A stretch of DNA of 28,723 nucleotides. Origin: Bacteroidales bacterium UBA5219. GTDB lineage: Bacteria > Bacteroidota > Bacteroidia > Bacteroidales > ML635J-15. Every line of letters begins with the position of its first letter. Position 1 is the first letter of the stretch. The DNA lies in the NCBI GenBank assembly GCA_002412425.1, contig DHVB01000075.1:1-28723 (forward strand), in the 5' to 3' direction. The notes beneath the pieces were generated by a model. The model saw only the letters and a list, made by a program, of their open reading frames with translations. It made no database searches and was not told where the DNA came from. The position numbers and the translations under genes are program-made. Positions 7,176 to 16,327 of this stretch are shown one piece after another.

Positions 7176-10145
7176 ATGACTTCAGACAAAAAACCGGTAA
7201 GACTAAGTACTTTAGCCAGAGAACTCAATGTGGGAACAAGCACAATTATTGAGTTTTTGGCTAAAAATGGTTATACAATAGAGGGTGGACCGAACTCTAA
7301 ATTACCTTTTGAATGTGTTGAACTTCTTGAAGAAGAATTTAAGGAGTCTAAGACTTTGAAAGAAAAAGCAATTAAAAACACTGAACAAGCTCGCGAAACA
7401 AAAGAAATGAATCTTTCTAGTGATAAACAAGCTAAAATCAGTGAATTAGCAAAAGAAAAAGAACTAGAAACTGTTGAGAAAGCCACAATAGCCGAAGCCG
7501 AACAAGTAACGACTACTGAAAGTGAAGAAAAAAGCTCAACTCAAACAGAAAGCTCGGCAGAAGAAAAAACAACAAAACCTGCAAGAGCTAAACACGAAGT
7601 TAAACCTATTGAAAATAGCGAAACTACAGCAAACACAACCAGTCCAAAAGTTGTAGGAACTATAGATCTAGACCAAATAAATCAAAAAACTAGACCAAAA
7701 AGAAAAACTAAAGCCGAAAGAGAAGAAGAACGTAAACAAAAAGAAGAAGAACGTAAACTAAAAGAAGAAGCTGCTAAAAAGAAAAAAGAAGCTGAAGCTA
7801 AAAAAGAAAAAACTAAAGCTACTGAAGAAAAGAAAACGCCTGAAACCAAAAAACAACCTGAAACAACAGAGACCAAGAAAAAAGTTGAAAAAGAAAAACC
7901 TGCCGAAAAACCAAGAGTATTTAAAGCTCTTACAGTAAGCGAAGAAGCTAAACAAGCAGAATTTATTAAAACAAAAATCGAAAAACTTTCTGGTCCTAGT
8001 GTTGTTGGAAAAATTGATATAGATTCTTTTTTAACTCGTCAAGAAGAATCTGAAAAAAGAAGAAGACAAGAAAAGGAAGAAAGACAAAAAACAAGAGAAA
8101 AAGAAAAAGAAGAAAGAAAGTCTAAACGCAAAAGAATTAAAAAAGTTAAAGTTAATATTCATGACGATCCAAAACCTTCTGAAGGAAGAAGAAGAAGACC
8201 TAACAAAAAGAATCTAAAACCTGCTAAACCATCTATTGACCAAGAAGATGTACAAAAGCAAATAAAAGAAACTTTAGCGCGTTTAACTACACCTAAACAA
8301 AAATCTAGAACTTCAAAATACAGACGCGAAAAACGTGATTTAGTTTCACAAAAACGTCAAGAAGAATTTGAAAAACAAGAAGCCGAAAAAAACATCTTGA
8401 AAGTTACTGAATTTGTTTCGGTAAACGAAATGTCGATAATGATGGACGTACCTGTAAACAAGCTTATTGCAACTTGCATGAGCTTAGGCTTATTTGTTTC
8501 TATAAACCAGAGACTAGATGCTGAAACTATGGCTTTAGTTGCCGATGAGTACGGATTTGAAGTTGAATTTGTTAGTGCTGAAGTTCTTAGTGAAATTGAA
8601 GAAGAAGAAGAAAAAGATGCTGAAGAAGATTTACTTCCTCGTCCACCAATTGTAACAGTAATGGGACACGTTGACCACGGTAAAACAAAATTGTTAGATA
8701 GAATTAGAAATACAAACATAATTGATGGCGAAGCTGGTGGTATCACTCAACATATTGGTGCATATTCAGCAAAACTTCCTAGCGGAAGACATATCACTTT
8801 CTTAGATACACCTGGACACGAAGCGTTTACAGCTATGCGTGCTCGTGGTGCTCAAATTACAGACGTTGCAATTATCATTATTGCTGCCGACGATAGCGTG
8901 ATGCCTCAAACTGTTGAAGCAATCAACCACGCAAGTGCTGCTGGAGTTCCAATGGTTTTTGCAATTAACAAAATTGATAAACCAACTGCAAACCCCGAAA
9001 AAATTAAAGAAGCTTTAGCTAATATGAATTACTTAGTTGAAGACTGGGGCGGAAAATACCAATCTCAAGAAATTTCTGCTAAAGCAGGAATAAATATTAA
9101 CGAATTATTAGAAAAAGTAATTCTCGAAGCTGAACTTCTTGAATTAAAAGCAAATCCTAATAAAAATGCTGTAGGCACAGTAATAGAAGCTAGCTTAGAC
9201 AAAGGACGAGGCTATGTAACAACTCTTTTAGTACAAGCTGGAACATTAAAAGTTGGCGATATTCTACTTGCTGGTTGCCAAACAGGAAGAGTTAAAGCTA
9301 TGTACAACGAAAGAGGAAACAGAGTCGAAGAAGCTGGACCTTCTACACCTGTATTAGTTCTTGGATTAAATGGGGCACCGCAAGCTGGTGATAAATTCCA
9401 TGTTATGGAAAGCGACCACGAAGCTAGAAATATTGCTAACAAAAGATTACAACTTCAACGCGAACAAGGGCTTAGAACTCAAAAACACATTACAGTCGAC
9501 GAAATCGGTCGCCGCTTAGCTCTTGGTAATTTCAACGAAATAAATCTTATTATTAAAGGTGACGTGGACGGCTCAGTTGAAGCACTTTCGGACTCTTTGA
9601 TAAAACTTTCTACAGACTCGTTTGCTGTTAATATTATACATAAAGCAGTAGGACAAATTTCTGAATCTGACGTAATGCTTGCTACAGCTTCTAATGCTAT
9701 AATTGTTGGTTTCCAAGTACGTCCTTCTAGTCATGCACGCAAACTTGCCGAAGAAGAAGAAATAGAAATTAGATTGTATTCTGTAATTTACGATGCCATT
9801 GAAGAAATTAAAGATGCTATGGAAGGTATGCTTTCTCCAACCATTAAAGAAAAAGTTACTGGCTCTTGCGAAGTTCTCGAAGTATTTAAAATTACAAAAG
9901 TTGGTTCTGTCGCAGGATGTATGGTTACAGACGGAAAAATCCATAGAAAATCAAAAGTTAGACTTATTAGAGACGGTATTGTAATTTATACTGGCGAATT
10001 AGGTAGCTTAAAACGCTTTAAAGATGATGCGAAAGAAGTAACTGCCGGCTTAGAATGTGGATTAAATATTGATAAATTTAACGACATTAAAGTTGGAGAT
10101 ATTGTTGAAGCATTCGACGAAATTGAAGTTAAACAAACTCTATAA
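7176..10145 (+). CDS. infB: Translation initiation factor IF-2
   Basis: GTPase that places initiator tRNA on the 30S subunit and promotes subunit joining. The 989 residues are long for the family. Residues 1-55 form a first IF2N domain (STLARELNVGTSTIIEFLAK). Residues ~60-400 form a very long Lys/Glu/Arg-rich low-complexity linker with runs such as EEERKQKEEERKLKEEA. A second IF2N domain follows (~405-465, EFVSVNEMSIMMDVPVNKLI). The GTPase domain shows G1 GHVDHGKT (497-504), G3 DTPGH (544-548), G4 NKID (598-601) and G5 SAK (634-636). Domains II, III and IV complete the protein to residue 989. Followed 16 bp later by dus. Confidence 0.98.
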   Translation: MTSDKKPVRLSTLARELNVGTSTIIEFLAKNGYTIEGGPNSKLPFECVELLEEEFKESKTLKEKAIKNTEQARETKEMNLSSDKQAKISELAKEKELETVEKATIAEAEQVTTTESEEKSSTQTESSAEEKTTKPARAKHEVKPIENSETTANTTSPKVVGTIDLDQINQKTRPKRKTKAEREEERKQKEEERKLKEEAAKKKKEAEAKKEKTKATEEKKTPETKKQPETTETKKKVEKEKPAEKPRVFKALTVSEEAKQAEFIKTKIEKLSGPSVVGKIDIDSFLTRQEESEKRRRQEKEERQKTREKEKEERKSKRKRIKKVKVNIHDDPKPSEGRRRRPNKKNLKPAKPSIDQEDVQKQIKETLARLTTPKQKSRTSKYRREKRDLVSQKRQEEFEKQEAEKNILKVTEFVSVNEMSIMMDVPVNKLIATCMSLGLFVSINQRLDAETMALVADEYGFEVEFVSAEVLSEIEEEEEKDAEEDLLPRPPIVTVMGHVDHGKTKLLDRIRNTNIIDGEAGGITQHIGAYSAKLPSGRHITFLDTPGHEAFTAMRARGAQITDVAIIIIAADDSVMPQTVEAINHASAAGVPMVFAINKIDKPTANPEKIKEALANMNYLVEDWGGKYQSQEISAKAGININELLEKVILEAELLELKANPNKNAVGTVIEASLDKGRGYVTTLLVQAGTLKVGDILLAGCQTGRVKAMYNERGNRVEEAGPSTPVLVLGLNGAPQAGDKFHVMESDHEARNIANKRLQLQREQGLRTQKHITVDEIGRRLALGNFNEINLIIKGDVDGSVEALSDSLIKLSTDSFAVNIIHKAVGQISESDVMLATASNAIIVGFQVRPSSHARKLAEEEEIEIRLYSVIYDAIEEIKDAMEGMLSPTIKEKVTGSCEVLEVFKITKVGSVAGCMVTDGKIHRKSKVRLIRDGIVIYTGELGSLKRFKDDAKEVTAGLECGLNIDKFNDIKVGDIVEAFDEIEVKQTL

Positions 10146-10161
10146 AATCTTAAAATAATCA

Positions 10162-11187
10162 ATGCTCAAAATAGGCGAACTCGAATTTTGCGATAAACCT
10201 GTTTTTCTTGCACCAATGGAAGACGTTACTGACCCTTCGTTTAGGTATATGTGCAAAAAATTTGGGGCAGATTTAATGTTTACCGAATTTATTTCATCAG
10301 ATGGCTTAATTAGAGATGCCAAAAAAAGCGTAAAAAAACTTGATATTTTCGATTACGAAAGACCTGTTGGAATTCAAATTTACGGACATATTCCAGAAGC
10401 AATGCAACAAGCAAGTTTAATGATAAACGAAAATGCTAATCCAGATTTGTTAGATATAAATTACGGATGCCCTGTAAAAAAAATTGCAAACAGAGGAGCA
10501 GGTTCTGGAATGATGAGAAATTTGCCACTGATGAAAGAAATTACAGAGTTAGTTGTTAAAACTTCAAAATTTCCTGTAACTGCAAAAACTCGCTTAGGCT
10601 GGGATTCAGATTCTTTAAATGTTGAAGAAGTAGCTTTGCTTTTACAAGACTGTGGCATTCAGGCTCTTACAATACACGGGAGAACTCGCACACAAATGTA
10701 CAAAGGCGAAGCCGACTGGACTTTAATTGGAAAAGTAAAAGAAAATCAAAATATTAAAATTCCTATAATTGGAAATGGCGATATAACAGATGCTCAAAAT
10801 GCTTACGATAAATTTAACAAATACGGCGTTGATGCAATTATGATTGGTCGTGCAGCTATTGGCAAACCGTGGATTTTTGCAGAAGTAAAACACTTTTTAA
10901 ACACAGGAAAGCATTTGCCTGGTCCAGGAGTTATAGAAAGAGTAGAATACGCAAAAGAACATTTGCAAAAATCACTTGAATACAAAGAAGATAAAAAAGG
11001 AATTTACGAAATGAGAAGGCATTTTGCGCTTTATTTCAAGGCTATTCCAGATTTTAAAGAAACAAGATTAAAACTTTTAACCGCACAAACGAGCGAAGAA
11101 ATTTTAGAAATTTTAAATTTTATTCAAGATAAGTTTGGACAATATGATTCTAACTTTTTTGAAAATTTAAACGAACACAACAAGTGA
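10162..11187 (+). CDS. dusB: tRNA-dihydrouridine synthase (DusB type)
   Basis: FMN enzyme that reduces uridines in the tRNA D-loop. The 341 residues open with a TIM barrel: LAPMEDVTDPSFR (16-28) at the FMN site, the catalytic loop DINYGCPVKKIANRGAGS with C103 as the general acid, KTRLGWD, IHGRTRTQMYKG, then GNGDI and GVDAIMIGRAAIGKPW, which bind the FMN phosphate. A helical tRNA-recognition domain follows (~250-335). The DusB assignment rests on overall motif resemblance. It is the last gene of the rimP operon and faces the EamA gene tail to tail over a repeat-filled 54-bp gap. Confidence 0.92.
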   Translation: MLKIGELEFCDKPVFLAPMEDVTDPSFRYMCKKFGADLMFTEFISSDGLIRDAKKSVKKLDIFDYERPVGIQIYGHIPEAMQQASLMINENANPDLLDINYGCPVKKIANRGAGSGMMRNLPLMKEITELVVKTSKFPVTAKTRLGWDSDSLNVEEVALLLQDCGIQALTIHGRTRTQMYKGEADWTLIGKVKENQNIKIPIIGNGDITDAQNAYDKFNKYGVDAIMIGRAAIGKPWIFAEVKHFLNTGKHLPGPGVIERVEYAKEHLQKSLEYKEDKKGIYEMRRHFALYFKAIPDFKETRLKLLTAQTSEEILEILNFIQDKFGQYDSNFFENLNEHNK

Positions 11188-11191
11188 GTTA

Positions 11192-11227
11192 AAAGTTTAT
11201 AAAGTTCGTAAAGTTTTTAAAGTTTAA
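11192..11227. repeat. Nonamer tandem repeat (AAAGTTNNT)4
   Basis: Four 9-bp units read AAAGTTTAT, AAAGTTCGT, AAAGTTTTT, AAAGTTTAA, immediately after the dusB stop codon. The array touches the start of the heptamer repeat (11227-11250), so the whole convergent gene junction is made of two different short-period repeats. Confidence 0.85.
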
Positions 11228-11250
11228 CTAAAAACTAAAAACTAAGAACT
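11227..11250. repeat. Second copy of the ACTAAAA heptamer repeat
   Basis: The units are ACTAAAA, ACTAAAA, ACTAAGA and a diverged ACTTTTA. The third unit supplies the TAG stop (11242-11244, read on the minus strand) of the EamA transporter gene, the same arrangement as at 3124-3186. Confidence 0.8.
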
Positions 11251-12132
11251 TTTATACCTCAACTGCGACACCACAACTCCAGCAATTACAATAAAAACTC
11301 CAATAATTTTTCTAATGCTAAGTGGTTCGTCCATCACAAGCCAAGCGATTATTAAAGTAAAAATTGGAATTGTATTACTAAAAACATTAGCTTTAGTAAT
11401 TGGCATAAATCTTAAAGCATAAATAAAAAATAAAAAAGCTATTGTTGATGCAAAAATACCTAAATTTACAATTGCGATAGCACTGTCGTAAACAAAGCCT
11501 GTAGCTTTTATTGCTTGAATATCAAATATCGCAACAATTGGAAGAAACATTATCAGCCCAAAAAGATTTTGCCAAAATAAAATATTTAATACAGAATGGT
11601 CTAAAGGCATTTTTTTTATTATTACACTATAGCCATTTGCTGCAACAACAGCTAAAGAAAGAAGTAGCAAACCTTTTAAAGGTACTTGCAAATTCATATG
11701 TTTATCAAAAACCAAAAATATTATTCCTAATATTGAAATTAGAATACCTAATATATTTACTGCACGTATTTTTTCTTTTAAGAAATAATAAGCCACAAAA
11801 GGCGTAAACAAAGGGATAATAGCAATTATCGCTGATGTCATTGAAGCATCAACATATTTCAAGCCATTAGTTTCGCCGATAAAATATAAAAATGGTTCAA
11901 AAAATGCAAGTATTATAAATAGGTGTAAATTCTTTTTGTTAGGAAGTTTAAATCTTTTAGTCAAGAATAAAACTGGTAATAAAACAATAACAGACACTAA
12001 TAATCTGAAAAATATTACAGTAAAAGCCGAATAATCCTCCAAAGCCATTTTTCCCCAAACATATGAAGTACCCCACAATGCCATACTTATTAAAAGTAAG
12101 ACATACAAAACTATTGGTTTTGGATTTTTCAT
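11242..12132 (-). CDS. EamA/DMT-family transporter
   Basis: Predicted ten-helix inner-membrane permease of the drug/metabolite transporter superfamily, 296 residues. Two EamA repeats are visible. The first covers about 5-140 (LLISMALWGTSYVWGKMAL; ETNGLKYVDASMTSAIIAI; FVAYYFLKEKI; LGILISILGIIFLVFD). The second covers about 150-290 (FASTIAFLFFIYALRFMPIT; FTLIIAWLVMDEPLSIRKII; GVFIVIAGVVVSQ). The motif order is typical of RhaT/YdcZ-like exporters, but the substrate cannot be read from sequence. It is the last gene of the minus-strand unit after glyS, separated from it by 28 bp. Confidence 0.9.
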   Translation of the reverse strand: MKNPKPIVLYVLLLISMALWGTSYVWGKMALEDYSAFTVIFFRLLVSVIVLLPVLFLTKRFKLPNKKNLHLFIILAFFEPFLYFIGETNGLKYVDASMTSAIIAIIPLFTPFVAYYFLKEKIRAVNILGILISILGIIFLVFDKHMNLQVPLKGLLLLSLAVVAANGYSVIIKKMPLDHSVLNILFWQNLFGLIMFLPIVAIFDIQAIKATGFVYDSAIAIVNLGIFASTIAFLFFIYALRFMPITKANVFSNTIPIFTLIIAWLVMDEPLSIRKIIGVFIVIAGVVVSQLRYKSS

Positions 12133-12160
12133 TATTTTTAAAAAATCTTGCTAAATAATT

Positions 12161-13699
12161 TTAAACTAATTGTTTCAACAAGTTTTTAATATCAACTTTT
12201 TCTCTTACAAGGCTAGCTACTTTATTAATAGGTATTCTTTCTTGTTCCATGCTATCTCTGTACCTAATAGTAACAGTATCATCTTCTAAACTTTGATGGT
12301 CAACTGTAATACAGAACGGAGTTCCAATAGCATCTTGTCGGCGATAACGTCTGCCAATAGAGTCTTTGTCTTCGTATTCACAATTCATATCAAACTTTAG
12401 TTCATTCATTATTTTGCGAGCCAATTCAGGCAAACCGTCTTTTTTAACTAAAGGCAAAACTGCAACTTTCACTGGTGCTAAAGCTGGCGGTAAATTTAAA
12501 ACTACACGCGTTTCGTTGCCAACTTGTTCTTCGTTATATGCAGCAGATAAAACTGATAAAAATGTTCTATCCAAACCAATAGAAGTTTCTACAACATAAG
12601 GGATATAGCTTTCATCAGTTTCGTTATCAAAATATCTAATTTTTTTACCCGAAAATTCTTCGTGTTGTTTTAAATCAAAATCTGTTCTTGAATGAATACC
12701 TTCTAATTCTTTAAAACCAAATGGAAAATCAAATTCTATATCAAAAGCAGCATTTGCATAATGAGCAAGTTTGTCGTGTTCGTGCCATCTATATTTTTCT
12801 GGGGCAATTCCCATAGCAAGATGCCATTTCATTCTTTTTTCTTTCCAAGCTTCGAAATAAGTAAGTTCATCTCCAGGTTTTACAAAATATTGCATTTCCA
12901 TTTGTTCAAACTCACGCATTCTAAAAATAAACTGACGAGCTACAATTTCGTTTCTAAAAGCTTTTCCTATTTGAGCTATCCCAAAAGGAATTTTCATACG
13001 TCCTGTTTTTTGAACATTCAAATAATTTACAAAAATTCCTTGAGCTGTTTCGGGTCGTAAATAAACTGTATTTGCTCCTTCGCTTAAAGAACCTAATTTG
13101 GTATCGAACATCAAATTAAATTGACGCACCTCAGTCCAATTTCTACTTCCAGAAATAGGACAGACAATTCCCTCGTCTATAATAATTTGACGAAGTTTTT
13201 CAAGGTCGTTATTTTCTAAAGCCGAAACAAAATTAGATTTTATTTCTTGAATTTTTTGAGCATATCCTAATACTCGTGGATTAGTTGATACAAATTGAGC
13301 CTCATCAAAAGCATCTCCAAATCTTTTAGCTGCTTTTTCTACTTCCTTTTTTATTTTGTCATTAATTTTCTCAATATGTTCTTCAATCAACACATCGGCA
13401 CGATAGCGTTTTTTTGAATCTTTATTATCAATAAGTGGGTCGTTAAAAGCATCGACATGACCCGAGGCTTTCCAAACTGTTGGATGCATAAAAATTGCAG
13501 CATCAATTCCAACAACTTCTTCGTTAAGCTGGGTCATAGCTTTCCACCAATATTCTTTAATATTATTTTTTAATTCTACTCCATTTTGACCATAATCATA
13601 AACTGCACTTAGTCCATCATACAATTCAGATGATTGAAAAATAAAACCATACTCTTTACAGTGTGCAATAATTTTTTTAAAAAGCTCGTCTCTATTCAT
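12161..13699 (-). CDS. glyS: Glycine--tRNA ligase (single-chain, class II)
   Basis: Charges tRNA-Gly. The 512-residue chain is the homodimeric (alpha-2) type also found in eukaryotes and archaea, not the GlyQ/GlyS heterotetramer. Visible are YDYGQNGVELKNNIKEYWW near the N-terminus, ISGSRNWTEVRQFNLMF, LRPETAQGIFVNYL, motif 2 IGKAFRNEI, HEHDKLAHYANAAFDIEF, motif 3 ETSIGLDRTFLSVL, and a C-terminal anticodon-binding domain from APVKVAVLPLVKKDG (~415) onward. The gene starts 9 bp after the outer-membrane-type gene and is likely transcribed with it. Many databases label this type glyQS or glyS. Confidence 0.97.
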   Translation of the reverse strand: MNRDELFKKIIAHCKEYGFIFQSSELYDGLSAVYDYGQNGVELKNNIKEYWWKAMTQLNEEVVGIDAAIFMHPTVWKASGHVDAFNDPLIDNKDSKKRYRADVLIEEHIEKINDKIKKEVEKAAKRFGDAFDEAQFVSTNPRVLGYAQKIQEIKSNFVSALENNDLEKLRQIIIDEGIVCPISGSRNWTEVRQFNLMFDTKLGSLSEGANTVYLRPETAQGIFVNYLNVQKTGRMKIPFGIAQIGKAFRNEIVARQFIFRMREFEQMEMQYFVKPGDELTYFEAWKEKRMKWHLAMGIAPEKYRWHEHDKLAHYANAAFDIEFDFPFGFKELEGIHSRTDFDLKQHEEFSGKKIRYFDNETDESYIPYVVETSIGLDRTFLSVLSAAYNEEQVGNETRVVLNLPPALAPVKVAVLPLVKKDGLPELARKIMNELKFDMNCEYEDKDSIGRRYRRQDAIGTPFCITVDHQSLEDDTVTIRYRDSMEQERIPINKVASLVREKVDIKNLLKQLV

Positions 13700-13708
13700 A
13701 TTTTATAT

Positions 13709-14287
13709 TTATCTATTAAATAAAACTCCTATTTGTAAAGTTGGGCAAAAATACAAATCATTTTTGTTATATAAAGTAATAATTGTCATTAGCTGGGTAG
13801 TTAATGCAATTTTTTCTGTAAAATTATAATCAAAACTAAGCAATGGGTTCAAAGAAACACCTGAATAAAAAAATAACTCACTCTCGTTTAAAACTGTTTC
13901 TGTTTGACTTTCAATATGTAAGTTTCTAAGTTTTCCCATTCCTATTCCAAGCGAAGAGCAAAATCTAAATTTATTTTTCTTGGCTGTAATTCCGACAAAA
14001 GGTCCTCCGTAAGCAAAACTAATATACGAATTTTCGGAGTTTTTAGATTTATAAATTGCTTTATTACTTCCTCCATGAATACCTAAAGTTAAATGTTTTT
14101 TAAAGTAAAATCTAAGTATTCCACCAATTCCTGTGCTAAAATTATTTATTTTTTGATAAGAATTACTAGCACTTACATAGCCAGGCTGAAAAAACAACAT
14201 ACCTCCGCTATACATATTTTTATTTTCTTGAGAAGAAAGGTTTAATATAAAAAAAATCAACAATCCACTTAATAAAATTCTAATCAT
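13709..14287 (-). CDS. Small exported protein, probable outer-membrane beta-barrel
   Basis: Unrecognised as a named family. It has 192 residues. A signal peptide covers ~1-19 (MIRILLSGLLIFFILNLSSQ). The rest consists of short alternating hydrophobic/polar segments that read as beta strands (GIGGILRFYFKKHLTLGIHG, AYGGPFVGITAKKNKFRFCS, ALTTQLMTIITLY). It ends in a strand with a near-terminal Phe (LQIGVLFNR), like small OMPs. Its ATG overlaps the TGA stop of the MORN-like gene by four bases (ATGA), so the two are translationally coupled and may act together. Function is unknown. Confidence 0.75.
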   Translation of the reverse strand: MIRILLSGLLIFFILNLSSQENKNMYSGGMLFFQPGYVSASNSYQKINNFSTGIGGILRFYFKKHLTLGIHGGSNKAIYKSKNSENSYISFAYGGPFVGITAKKNKFRFCSSLGIGMGKLRNLHIESQTETVLNESELFFYSGVSLNPLLSFDYNFTEKIALTTQLMTIITLYNKNDLYFCPTLQIGVLFNR

Positions 14288-16089
14288 CTTCTATATTGAT
14301 TTTGTCCTCCTTTATTTTGTGGTAAATTTGGATTATCGTCAACAATTACATCGGTTTGTCTGCCTCCACGAAACATAGACTGAAAAGTAATATTTCCTCT
14401 TTGGTCGTAATAAGTTGACTTTCCTTCTTTAATTCCATTCTTATAATTAACTTCTGATTCTAGTGCTCCAAAATCATAAAAAGTTTGCCATTTTCCATCT
14501 GGTTTATCCATTTTGTAAAATTCTATTTTTACAGTATTACCATTATCATTATTATAAACAAACTTTCCATTTCGTAGTCCTTCGTAATAAACTCCTGAAA
14601 TAATTTCAGTTCCTCTAATATTAAAAGTTTTATAAGAACCATGCAAAACAGAAGTTATTCTTTCTTCTTCTCTAAATTTACCCGAAGATTTTTCTTTAAC
14701 AATTTTATAATTTTCTTCTACTTGTTTTTTTCCGTTTGGATACCAAAAATAATTTTTCCCTGAAAGAACTCCATCTGTATATTCCACTTCTGATTTTTTG
14801 CTTCCGTTTTCGTGCCAAGTTTTCCAAGTGCCAACCATAATACCTAAGTCGTAATTTCCTTGCATTGCCAAAACTCCATTATCGTACCATTCTTTCCACA
14901 AGCCATTTTCAAAACCATTTTCAAAATTTCCTTCTCTAAATTTATTTCCGTTTTCAAAATATATATTCCAAACTCCGTCTTTTATTCCAGCAGCATAGTC
15001 AACTTCTTTCCACAGTCTTCCGTTAGCATACCAAAAATTCCATCTTCCTTCCATTTTTCCTCTTACAAAATGCCCTTCATTTCCTTTACTGCCATCGGTT
15101 CGCCAATATGTCCACAATCCGTCTTGTAAATCATCTTTAAAATTTCCGTCAATATCTTTTTTACCATCTTCAAACCAAAAGTGAGCCTCGCCCTCCTTCA
15201 ATCCATTTTTGTAATTAATTTCGCTTTGTTTATTTCCATTTTCATAATACTTTATTTGAACCCCATCTCTTAAATCATTTACATAATTATTTATACTTCT
15301 AACTTGCCCGCTTGGATACCAATATGTCCATGATTTTTCTCGTTTAGAATCAATTAAAGTTCCCTCCATCTCTTTTTTGCCAGACTCAAACCAATAAATA
15401 TTTAAACCACTTTCGTAATTTAATTCGCTCTTTTTCTTGCCACTCTCAAACCATTCTTCCCATTTTCCGACTCGCTTACCTTTTTCAAAATTGCCTTCAG
15501 ATGATTTTACTCCATTCTCATAATAAAAAGTCCATAAGCCCTGCTCTACCCCATCTTCTAAATTCCCTTGAGATTGAATTTTTAAACTATTAAAATAATT
15601 TATCATTTGCCCGTTGCCATCTTTCACTATTTGCTTACCTACTAAATCGTAAGCATTTAAAATTTTTATCCTCAAACCTTTTCTGTATAAAACTTCTAAC
15701 TGAGAATTGCCATTTTCGTAATAAACTTGCCAAACACTATCTTTCAAATTGCTGTGATAAAAGCCTTTTAGAGATGGTTTTCCATTTTGATAATTTTCAT
15801 AAAACCTACCATGACGCTCATTTGCCCAATAATTATATTCCTCTTTTACCTTGCCATCAGAATAATAAATAATATTTTCGCCATGCAACATATCTTTATG
15901 ATAATCAACTTTTGCCATCAATTTACCGTCAGGAGAATAATATTCCCAGGTTCCTTCCTTTAATCCTAAATGTAAAACACCTTTTTCCTTTATATTGCCA
16001 TTTGGATAATTCAAAACATAATCGCTATACTCTTGTGCAAAAAGACCAAGATTTAATAAAATTATAAAAGATAAAACTGCTTTTTTCAT
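14284..16089 (-). CDS. Exported MORN-like (MORN_2/YwqK-type) repeat protein
   Basis: The protein has 601 residues with a signal peptide (MKKAVLSFIILLNLGLFAQ). From about residue 28 to 580 it consists of more than 20 copies of a ~23-residue unit of the form W-x-x-W/Y-x-x-N/S-G-x-K-x-x-E-x-N/D-Y/F-x-x-G-x-x-x-G, as in the MORN_2 repeat. Neighbouring units alternate between a form ending in ...E(V/I)NY and one ending in ...GNF. One unit near residue 230 (LNYESGLNIYWFESGKK) is about four residues short. The tail is Gln/Asn/Arg-rich (NKGGQNQYRR). MORN_2 proteins are often annotated as antitoxin-like; here export and coupling to an outer-membrane-type gene argue for an envelope role. Confidence 0.85.
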   Translation of the reverse strand: MKKAVLSFIILLNLGLFAQEYSDYVLNYPNGNIKEKGVLHLGLKEGTWEYYSPDGKLMAKVDYHKDMLHGENIIYYSDGKVKEEYNYWANERHGRFYENYQNGKPSLKGFYHSNLKDSVWQVYYENGNSQLEVLYRKGLRIKILNAYDLVGKQIVKDGNGQMINYFNSLKIQSQGNLEDGVEQGLWTFYYENGVKSSEGNFEKGKRVGKWEEWFESGKKKSELNYESGLNIYWFESGKKEMEGTLIDSKREKSWTYWYPSGQVRSINNYVNDLRDGVQIKYYENGNKQSEINYKNGLKEGEAHFWFEDGKKDIDGNFKDDLQDGLWTYWRTDGSKGNEGHFVRGKMEGRWNFWYANGRLWKEVDYAAGIKDGVWNIYFENGNKFREGNFENGFENGLWKEWYDNGVLAMQGNYDLGIMVGTWKTWHENGSKKSEVEYTDGVLSGKNYFWYPNGKKQVEENYKIVKEKSSGKFREEERITSVLHGSYKTFNIRGTEIISGVYYEGLRNGKFVYNNDNGNTVKIEFYKMDKPDGKWQTFYDFGALESEVNYKNGIKEGKSTYYDQRGNITFQSMFRGGRQTDVIVDDNPNLPQNKGGQNQYRR

Positions 16090-16116
16090 AAAGTAAAATT
16101 TATAAATTTCTTAATC

Positions 16117-16135
16117 TACAAATATAACATTTGTA
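16117..16135. promoter_or_regulatory. Inverted repeat overlapping a -7 element, upstream of the MORN-like gene
   Basis: TACAAAT-ATAAC-ATTTGTA is a 7-bp perfect inverted repeat. Its left arm contains part of the minus-strand -7 match TATATTTG (16119-16126), 29 bp upstream of the ATG. It may be an operator, but short A+T palindromes also arise by chance here. No -33 TTG is seen. Confidence 0.35.
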
Positions 16136-16260
16136 AATCGATTTTCCACTTTAATAAAAAATCTTGTAAACAAAAATTTCAACAATTAATGTTAAATGTA
16201 AATAAAATTCCAAAACTAAATATTAATGGCAAACAATAGAAAAAAAATTTTAAGATACTT

Positions 16261-16295
16261 AAAACACGAAAAAATTGGGAAAAACACGAAAAAAT
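16261..16295. repeat. Short direct repeat, 20-bp period
   Basis: AAAACACGAAAAAAT occurs at 16261-16275 and again at 16281-16295, in the gene-free region between two divergent genes. The purpose is unknown. The 16090-16385 spacer otherwise shows only promoter-like elements at its two ends. Confidence 0.6.
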
Positions 16296-16327
16296 CATAA
16301 AAAAAGTGAAAAATATTTAAAAAAATA

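Noticed and set aside
7682..8000. Minus-strand open frames rich in Phe/Ser across the infB linker
   Set aside because: They are complements of the Lys/Glu-rich coding region (AAA/GAA read as TTT/TTC) and not genes.
14860..15129. Plus-strand open frame inside the MORN-repeat gene
   Set aside because: It mirrors the repeat codons of the real gene; it has no promoter and an unlikely composition.
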